This document shows positions 53,201 through 57,700 of a stretch of DNA of 57,700 bases, one piece after another. Every line of letters starts with the position of its first letter. Within the stretch, counting starts at the first letter, position 1. The stretch spans positions 1 to 57,700 of the forward strand of contig CAPAOV010000019.1 of NCBI GenBank assembly GCA_948579355.1. The letters are read 5' to 3'. The notes under the pieces were generated by a model. It was not told the origin of the DNA and searched no databases. It saw only the letters and a program-made list of their open reading frames with translations. A program made the translations under genes and the position numbers. The DNA is from an uncultured Eubacterium sp. (GTDB taxonomy: Bacteria > Bacillota > Clostridia > Lachnospirales > Lachnospiraceae).

Positions 53201-53643
53201 GCATACAAGCAATATCCATCGTCGTCTATCCAACGATAAAATTATCCCTGCAGGGCTTTTACTGCACGAGACAGGAAAAAGCATATGGAAAGCTGCAGGC
53301 CACTGAAAATAATTCAATTACTGGCGACTCTTTCACCGTTGGCGAACAAGCTATCACTGACATCGGAAATAATGTAACTATCGAGTTTGAGCATATGGAT
53401 TTTGGTGAGAAAGGACCGGATAAAATCGTCATCTGCGGTCACTCTCCTATTCCAATGAATACGATTCATATCCGCTTTATCCGTGAGGATGGCTCGGAAA
53501 TCCGGCATATGGCAGAGTTTCCACAGAGCGCCGACTATGAGGAACTCACATTCCCGATTCGTGATTTTTCCGGAAATGGGAAAATTAATTTTATTTTTAT
53601 GCCGGGGAGCCGCTTTGATTTTCGATGGTTTCAGTTTTTATAA
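50227..53643 (+). CDS. GH2 family beta-glycosidase, probable beta-galactosidase
   Basis: This 1138-residue retaining glycosidase has a GH2 sugar-binding domain (about 1-170, including VPHDWMIYDS and 'YGYSQFEVDLT') and an Ig-like domain. The TIM barrel (about 270-600) has acid/base Glu in FIWGIGNEIHD and nucleophile Glu in IFGSETAST. A DUF4982-like region and further beta domains follow, and the C-terminus has two related carbohydrate-binding-like beta-sandwiches ('VDFGEYGATDIHIPIFS' and 'MDFGEKGPDKIVICGHSPI'). The frame is open to 50149, but GGAGG before the ATG at 50227 gives the standard GH2 N-terminus. There is no signal peptide, so it acts inside the cell on imported oligosaccharides. Substrate could be a beta-galactoside or another beta-glycoside. 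Confidence 0.9.
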   Translation: MKQLFNNQWFFHKEALGTPVQTFFDTDDWQAVDVPHDWMIYDSEDLYAQGISCYKKTFTVDDIGTDRLSLLFEGVYMNNTVYLNGEKIFYWPYGYSQFEVDLTAHIKSGKNTVYITNVYELPNSRWYPGAGIYRNVWLIRRPAVHLTTDGIYVATQRQGNEWTLFIDTEIQNDCGADVTTALRHTIHAPSGDEICGRTETVALKTGLQINRQTVTFQAPLLWDIKEPNQYCVKTELLSGDTIIDTDSNRFGFRTIRFDSRKGFFLNDTHVIINGSCEHHTLGALGAAINREAVRRQLNTMKKMGVNAIRSAHNMPAVELMELCDEMGLLLFTESFDMWERCKTDYDYGNYFSEWWKKDVTSWVRQNRNHPSVFIWGIGNEIHDVNYERGLTVTRMLRDAVRELDYHGNAVIAMGSNIMGSAGAQECTAEVDLAGYNYLESLYDEHHAKYPDWCIFGSETASTLQSRGIYHFPLSNHLLTYEDGQCSSLGNCTTNWGAKDTDTVICAHRDREYCFGQFIWSGWDYIGEPTPYFSKNSFFGQVDTAGFPKDSYFHYMAEWTDYRVAPMIHLLPFWDFNPQQLIDIRIFSNAPKVELFFNGTSQGVKEIDHAHGTHLSADWQLPYHAGTLRAVAYDENKQIIATDEQRSFGDADAIVLKPDRETLLANGEDLLFLEINTVDKDGIFVANSRSRMHVSVTGAGRLIGLDNGDSTDFEQYKGTSRKLFSGRLLAIIASKTESGTVHIEVTSPSLKTAILDIPAVNAPVRSGISCFMENQETYPEKANEIPVRKIELINHGASHLNETEQSTRVTATIFPANATCRDIAFQAVTSDGVESNCVRIEVEENTAILHALGDGAFRLCCSCNNGGEVSEVLSELEFDVTGLGEATLDPYKIVNGIHNSHCTSEAKLSFQGGVYITSEERTRFLFENVDFGEYGATDIHIPIFSFEDELPIEIWLGDSENGGTCLVKDFYRAKSWYNHYQENVYALPQRIKGIQAISIVVYPTIKLSLQGFYCTRQEKAYGKLQATENNSITGDSFTVGEQAITDIGNNVTIEFEHMDFGEKGPDKIVICGHSPIPMNTIHIRFIREDGSEIRHMAEFPQSADYEELTFPIRDFSGNGKINFIFMPGSRFDFRWFQFL

Positions 53644-53664
53644 TCGGTTTTCCCATGAAAGCAC

Positions 53665-53692
53665 TTGTATAAACCGGAAAAAGGAGTATAAT
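53665..53692 (+). promoter_or_regulatory. Promoter of the lysine-rich surface protein gene
   Basis: TTGTAT (53665-53670), 16 bases, TATAAT (53687-53692), 41 bases before the start codon. CGGTTT/AAACCG (near 53644-53676) forms a weak hairpin across the end of the preceding gene. Confidence 0.6.
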
Positions 53693-53732
53693 TAATATGT
53701 AACATGAACATTGAAATTAAAGGAGGTTCATC

Positions 53733-54683
53733 ATGAGAACGATGACAAGAAACAAAGCAAAGGGGTTTGCTGTCCTTTTATCTGCTGCAATGGTTTTGGG
53801 CACAACGGCAATGCCAACCGTTGACGCCAAGGCAAAAAAACCGAAACTGAGTACGACAAAGGTTTCCATTGAACAGGGGAAAAAGGCAAAAGTTACTGTA
53901 AAAAATGCAAAAAAGGTTACATGGAAACTGACTAAGGCAGGCAAAAAAATTATTTCCCTGTCAAAGAAGTCGAAAAAAGGGGTGACGATTAAGGCAAAAA
54001 AAGTTGGCAAAGCAAAAATCAATGTTATAATGAAAGCCAAAAAGAAAACTTACAAAAAGAAGCTGACGGTTACCGTTACAAAGAAACAGTCAACGACGAC
54101 GACGAAAAATACAAATACGGACAAAGCAACACCGACACCATCCGCAACACCGACACCGTCCGCTACGGCTACTCCGACACCTACGCCGACAGACACACCA
54201 AGCGCAGCGCCGGCAGCTTATAAAGTAGATTTTGAAAAGGATGCAAAGTTTGAAGACAGCTACTGCGCTGAGCAAACTGTGTCAGCAACAGGCACAGCGG
54301 TTACATTTGGACAATTCCATGGTATTTTCTATGTATTGCCTAATACTGAGCAGATGCAGAACAGCAATTATAAGTATGCTTATATCACCTACACTTCCGA
54401 GGGAAGCGAGCTGAAAGTATCTTTCCTGAATAAAGATGCCGGTGAAAATGGTCTGGCAGACCCATTAGAGACATATGGAAGACAGGAAAACGATTTAAGA
54501 GTTGAAGTTGGCACACTTACCGAAACAGCGGATGAGCAAACGCTGACACTAACATCCGATGACGGCATCGCAACAAACGGAGTACAGATTTTTAACTGGG
54601 GTGAATCCGCAGAGCTCGTAATCAAAAACATTGTCTTCAGCGAAAAGGAACTGACGTCTGAGGAACTTGCTGCCGTAAAATAA
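53733..54683 (+). CDS. Secreted lysine-rich Ig-like protein with C-terminal beta domain
   Basis: This is a 316-residue exoprotein. It has a signal peptide (1-32, ending near MPTVDAKA), a very basic Ig-like (Big-type) domain (about 35-118) dominated by Lys-Lys-Lys strands with little variety, and a Thr/Pro/Ser/Ala linker (119-162). A C-terminal acidic beta-sandwich of about 150 residues ends in a strand pattern like that of carbohydrate-binding modules (GVQIFNWGESAELVIKNIVF). I see no catalytic motif, sortase signal or lipobox. AAAGGAGG precedes the ATG. The basic domain resembles those of the esterase at 20936 and the giant protein at 55065, suggesting a common way of attaching to the wall. 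Confidence 0.82.
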   Translation: MRTMTRNKAKGFAVLLSAAMVLGTTAMPTVDAKAKKPKLSTTKVSIEQGKKAKVTVKNAKKVTWKLTKAGKKIISLSKKSKKGVTIKAKKVGKAKINVIMKAKKKTYKKKLTVTVTKKQSTTTTKNTNTDKATPTPSATPTPSATATPTPTPTDTPSAAPAAYKVDFEKDAKFEDSYCAEQTVSATGTAVTFGQFHGIFYVLPNTEQMQNSNYKYAYITYTSEGSELKVSFLNKDAGENGLADPLETYGRQENDLRVEVGTLTETADEQTLTLTSDDGIATNGVQIFNWGESAELVIKNIVFSEKELTSEELAAVK

Positions 54684-55013
54684 AATCTCTTAGAGACCAT
54701 TTCAGGTTTTGTGTAAACTCAAAAAACCGATATAAGATTCGTGAATAGCTGCAAGTGGGCAGAGCCGATTTTTCTGGTTCTGCCCTTGTCTGTATTATAT
54801 AGAGATTGGGGACCGGTGATGCTTTCTGAATCTGTGCTCTCGTTTTTCGCCCCAATAACTGTTATCGATTCGCAACCCACTGTTCAAATCGTCGGAAGCA
54901 TTTGCTCCCACTGTAAGATTGTTTCAATCTTTAGCGGAAGTTTCCGTTGATATCAGCCTGCGTTTTGTGTATAATTTTTTCGAGGCTCGGCAGTTATTTG
55001 TTTGTATAAAATT
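54684..55013. other. Intergenic region without a gene
   Basis: It holds a 10-bp GC-rich hairpin with one wobble (54757-54766 with 54776-54785), probably the terminator of the preceding plus-strand gene. A weaker long-range repeat pairs ATTGGGG (54805-54811) with CCCCAAT (54850-54856). No convincing ORF or promoter was found. Confidence 0.5.
54757..54785 (+). terminator. Probable terminator of the lysine-rich protein gene
   Basis: GGGCAGAGCC pairs with GGTTCTGCCC around a T-rich 9-base loop. The tail TTGTCTGTATT is only moderately T-rich. Confidence 0.5.
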
Positions 55014-55048
55014 GGAGCTGCGCACTAATTACTTAGTGCGGCAGCTCC
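55014..55048 (-). terminator. Terminator of the repeat-rich surface protein gene
   Basis: A 15-bp stem with one bulged base (55014-55048) lies 17 bases after the stop codon and is followed on the minus strand by AATTTTATAC. It may also act for plus-strand transcripts. Confidence 0.75.
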
Positions 55049-55064
55049 GTTGCTTTTCCAATTA

Positions 55065-57700
55065 TTATTTTACAGTAACTTTAATCTTCTTATACACACC
55101 GTTCTGCGCATAGACATAAACCGTACATGTTCCTTTTGCCTTTGCCTTGATTACGCCCTTCTTTGTGACTGTCGCCACCTTTATGTTGCTGGATTCATAA
55201 CTGAGCTTCCGATGTCTCCTGAGTGGCTTTTTCATTTTTATTTCCGAGGCTTTAATCTTGAACTTCTTTCCTTTTTTGATGCTGGCTTTCCTCTTCTTCA
55301 CTTTAACGGATTTTGCATTCCCAAATTTGCCGCCCTTTGTAAATATATGGACGCTTTTGGACACTGCAATTGTAATTCTCTTTCCGTCAATGATTTTGTA
55401 CGCGCGCACAAGATACCGGTATGATTTGCCTTTCTTTAGTTTCTTTTGTATGTAATTCGTCTTACTGTTTTTCCCAATGGTTTTAACCAGTTTTAGTTTA
55501 CTTCCCTTTCCGCATCTGGTTCCATAAACCAGATAGCCGTCTGCTCCCTTTATCTTTTTCCATGACAGCTTCTCACTGTTTGTCTTGACTTTAGATGCCT
55601 TTAACCGAAGCAGTGAAAATAAAGAGCCTTTCATATCGTCTTCTGAGCTTTGGCTGGTAAACGCCTCGTCTCCAAGCAGGAGCGCCTCTGCAGGTATCCC
55701 CATCTCTTGTGCAATCTTCCTAATCTTCACTGCCGTCTCTTCTGAAACTCCCAACTCTTTTACAATGGTCTGTACCTGCTTTTTCTGCTCCTCTGATACC
55801 GTCGGTTTTTTTGTCGGCGAGTTCGTCGGTACATTCGTTGGTGAGTTCGTCGGTGGGTTTGTTGGCGGGTTCGTCGGTGGGTTCGTTGGTGGGTTTGTCG
55901 GCGGGTTTGTCGGTGGGTTTGTTGGCGGGTTCGTCGGTGGGTTCGTCGGCGGGTTTGTCGGTGGGTTCGTCGGTGGATTTGTCGGAGTTGCATTAACATT
56001 TCCGTCTTTATCAACCGTTCCTCCGTTTGGCAGCGGCGTCACTTTTCCGTCCCCCGTCTGAACGCTTCCTCCCGCAGGTACGGTAATAGTTCCGGCCTTG
56101 TCCGCCGTTAGTTTTTCTCCCTCCGGCGCCGTTACCGTGATGTCTCCGCTTACGAGCGTTCCGGCTGTAATCTTCCCATCTTTGTCAACGATTCCTCCGT
56201 CCGGCAGGGTCAGCTCTTTCCCATCTTCAATCTCTACGCTTCCTCCGGCTGGCACGGTAATAGTTCCGGTTTTGTCTGCCGTGACACTTCCTCCCTCCGG
56301 CGCCGTTACCGTGATATCTCCGCTCACGAGCTTCTCGGCTGTTACATTTCCGTCTTTATCAATGATTCCTCCCTCCGGCAGCATCAGCTCTTTCCCATCT
56401 TCAATCTGAACCGTTCCTCCCGCTGGGATAATGGTGTTTCCGTTTTCGTCTGTGGCCTGTACCTTTCCATCTTTATCAACCGTTCCTCCATACTGCAGAA
56501 TCTGCTCTTTTCCGTCTCCGGTCTCTACCTTTCCTCCGGACGGTACGGTGATATTTCCAGCTTTGTCTGCCGTTAGACTTCCTCCCTCCGGCGCCGTTAC
56601 CGTGATATCTCCGCTTACGAGCTTTCCGGCTGTTATCTTTCCGTCTTTGTCTACGGTTCCGCCATTTGGCAGCGTCAGCTCTTTCCCGTCTCCAGTCTGG
56701 ACTTTTCCTCCCACTGGCACGGTAATATTTCCAGCTTTGTCTGCCGTTAGACTTCCTCCCTCCGGCGCCGTTACCGTGATGTCTCCACTTATGATTTTTC
56801 CGGCTGTGATGTTTCCGTCTTTGTCTACGGTTCCGCCATTTGGCAGCATCAGCTCTTTCCCGTCTCCGGTCTCTACCTTTCCTCCGGCTGGTACGGTAAT
56901 AGTTCCGACTTTGTCTGCCATAGCTTTTTCTCCCTCCGGCGCCGTTACCGTGATATCTCCGCTTACGAGCTTCTCGGCTGTTACATTTCCGTCTTTATCA
57001 ATGGTTCCTCCCTCCGGCAGCATCAGCTCTTTCCCATCTTCAATCTGAACCGTTCCTCCCGCTGGGATAATGGTGTTTCCGTTTTCGTCTGTGGCCTGTA
57101 CCTTTCCATCTTTATCAACCGTTCCTCCATACTGCAGAATCTGCTCTTTTCCGTCTCCGGTCTCTACCTTTCCTCCGGACGGTACGGTGATATTTCCAGC
57201 TTTGTCCGCCGTAAGACTTCCTCCCTCCGGCGCCGTTACCGTGATATCTCCGCTTACGAGCTTTCCGGCTGTTATCTTTCCGTCTTTGTCTACGGTTCCG
57301 CCATTTGGCAGCGTCAGCTCTTTCCCGTCTCCAGTCTGGACTTTTCCTCCCACTGGCACGGTAATATTTCCAGCTTTGTCTGCCGTTAGACTTCCTCCCT
57401 CCGGCGCCGTTACCGTGATGTCTCCACTTATGATTTTTCCGGCTGTTATCTTTCCGTCTTTGTCTACGGTTCCGCCATTTGGCAGCATCAGCTCTTTTCC
57501 ATCGCCAATCTGAACTTTTCCTCCGGCCGCTATAGTGATTGTTCCATCCTTGTCGACGGTTCCTCCCTCTGGCAGAAGAATTTCCTCTCCGTCTCCAATC
57601 TGAACTTTTCCTCCGGCCGCTATAGTGATTGTTCCATCCTTGTCAACGGTTCCTCCCTCTGGCAGTGTCATCTCTTTTCCGTCTCCAATCTGAACTTTTC
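55065..57700 (-). CDS. Giant repetitive surface protein, 5' end outside the window
   Basis: This is the C-terminal part of a very long protein; at least 877 residues are in frame and the repeats continue off the edge. The N-terminal region is tandem beta-rich repeats built from GGTVDKDGxIT, ISGDITVTAPEGGSLTADK and AGGKVQxGDGKEL, about 15-30 residues each, likely a beta-solenoid or stalk. Next comes a Pro/Thr linker of about eleven NPPT units with degenerate ends, and a short helical segment (VKELGVSEETAVKIRKIA). A fibronectin III-like domain follows, with a final lysine-rich Ig-like domain ending in YVYAQNGVYKKIKVTVK. No sortase signal is visible. Role is probably adhesion or surface scaffolding. 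Confidence 0.85.
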   Translation of the reverse strand, partial: KVQIGDGKEMTLPEGGTVDKDGTITIAAGGKVQIGDGEEILLPEGGTVDKDGTITIAAGGKVQIGDGKELMLPNGGTVDKDGKITAGKIISGDITVTAPEGGSLTADKAGNITVPVGGKVQTGDGKELTLPNGGTVDKDGKITAGKLVSGDITVTAPEGGSLTADKAGNITVPSGGKVETGDGKEQILQYGGTVDKDGKVQATDENGNTIIPAGGTVQIEDGKELMLPEGGTIDKDGNVTAEKLVSGDITVTAPEGEKAMADKVGTITVPAGGKVETGDGKELMLPNGGTVDKDGNITAGKIISGDITVTAPEGGSLTADKAGNITVPVGGKVQTGDGKELTLPNGGTVDKDGKITAGKLVSGDITVTAPEGGSLTADKAGNITVPSGGKVETGDGKEQILQYGGTVDKDGKVQATDENGNTIIPAGGTVQIEDGKELMLPEGGIIDKDGNVTAEKLVSGDITVTAPEGGSVTADKTGTITVPAGGSVEIEDGKELTLPDGGIVDKDGKITAGTLVSGDITVTAPEGEKLTADKAGTITVPAGGSVQTGDGKVTPLPNGGTVDKDGNVNATPTNPPTNPPTNPPTNPPTNPPTNPPTNPPTNPPTNPPTNPPTNPPTNSPTNVPTNSPTKKPTVSEEQKKQVQTIVKELGVSEETAVKIRKIAQEMGIPAEALLLGDEAFTSQSSEDDMKGSLFSLLRLKASKVKTNSEKLSWKKIKGADGYLVYGTRCGKGSKLKLVKTIGKNSKTNYIQKKLKKGKSYRYLVRAYKIIDGKRITIAVSKSVHIFTKGGKFGNAKSVKVKKRKASIKKGKKFKIKASEIKMKKPLRRHRKLSYESSNIKVATVTKKGVIKAKAKGTCTVYVYAQNGVYKKIKVTVK
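55815..55990. repeat. 12-bp tandem repeat encoding an NPPT linker
   Basis: About eleven to fourteen near-identical 12-base units encode Asn-Pro-Pro-Thr. Third-position changes are mostly silent. Such arrays vary in copy number by slippage. Confidence 0.9.
56320..57525. repeat. 639-bp-period direct duplication inside the surface protein gene
   Basis: Two long blocks (about 56320-56885 and 56959-57524) are almost identical with an offset of 639 bases, equal to 213 residues. The frame is preserved. The higher identity compared with the basic repeats points to a recent unequal exchange. Confidence 0.85.

Noticed and set aside
56431..57513. Long plus-strand ORFs rich in Pro and Ser
   Set aside because: They mirror the repeats of the minus-strand surface protein, whose C-terminal domains and linker give the coherent reading.
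55815..57700. Possible CRISPR array
   Set aside because: The repeats are in frame, differ by silent changes and have no unique spacers of constant size. No cas genes are present.

Overview
The window looks like chromosomal DNA of a Lachnospiraceae-type Clostridium (Firmicutes). The basis is strong AGGAGG-type ribosome binding sites, low-GC intergenic DNA, a CdaA/CdaR c-di-AMP locus, a class B sortase, abundant carbohydrate ABC transporters, and secreted proteins with lysine-rich Ig-like domains. I see no rRNA, tRNA, CRISPR array, phage or transposase gene.

Layout. 0.3-5.4 kb: an acyl-CoA carboxyltransferase facing a four-gene c-di-AMP operon (two unknown membrane proteins, cdaA, cdaR). 5.5-12.3 kb: a chemoreceptor downstream of a complete CUT2 sugar importer of the YtfQ-YtfR-YtfT-YjfF type. 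12.6-20.8 kb: a tiny ORF, an ABC-F ATPase with an attenuator-like leader, beta-carbonic anhydrase divergent from carB, a rubredoxin-glutamate synthase fusion, and DNA glycosylase tag. 20.9-26.9 kb: a secreted SGNH esterase and a paired ABC exporter with its own leader terminator. 27.0-33.0 kb: glycogen phosphorylase, a CUT1 sugar importer and mscL.

33.0-42.8 kb is the metabolic highlight. A mutarotase, a lactonase, UxaA- and UxaB-type enzymes, two zinc dehydrogenases, an AraC regulator and a divergent GH95 glycosidase can be assembled into a complete route from alpha-L-galactosides through L-galactonate, D-tagaturonate and D-altronate to 2-keto-3-deoxygluconate.

42.8-50.1 kb holds an ammonium channel fused to a PII domain, a membrane protein plus diguanylate cyclase pair, and a sortase B/acetyltransferase pair. 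That pair is split by a cassette flanked by perfect 36-bp direct repeats. The cassette encodes a RelA/SpoT-domain protein and a small partner, and is probably a mobile toxSAS-type toxin-antitoxin module. 50.2-57.7 kb: a large GH2 glycosidase and two surface proteins, one a highly repetitive giant that runs off the window edge.

A family of multi-hairpin elements (31.05, 39.35 and 44.88 kb) sits in intergenic leaders. Two of them are bounded by direct repeats. Leader terminators precede three genes (ABC-F, amt, ABC exporter), so transcription attenuation appears common here.
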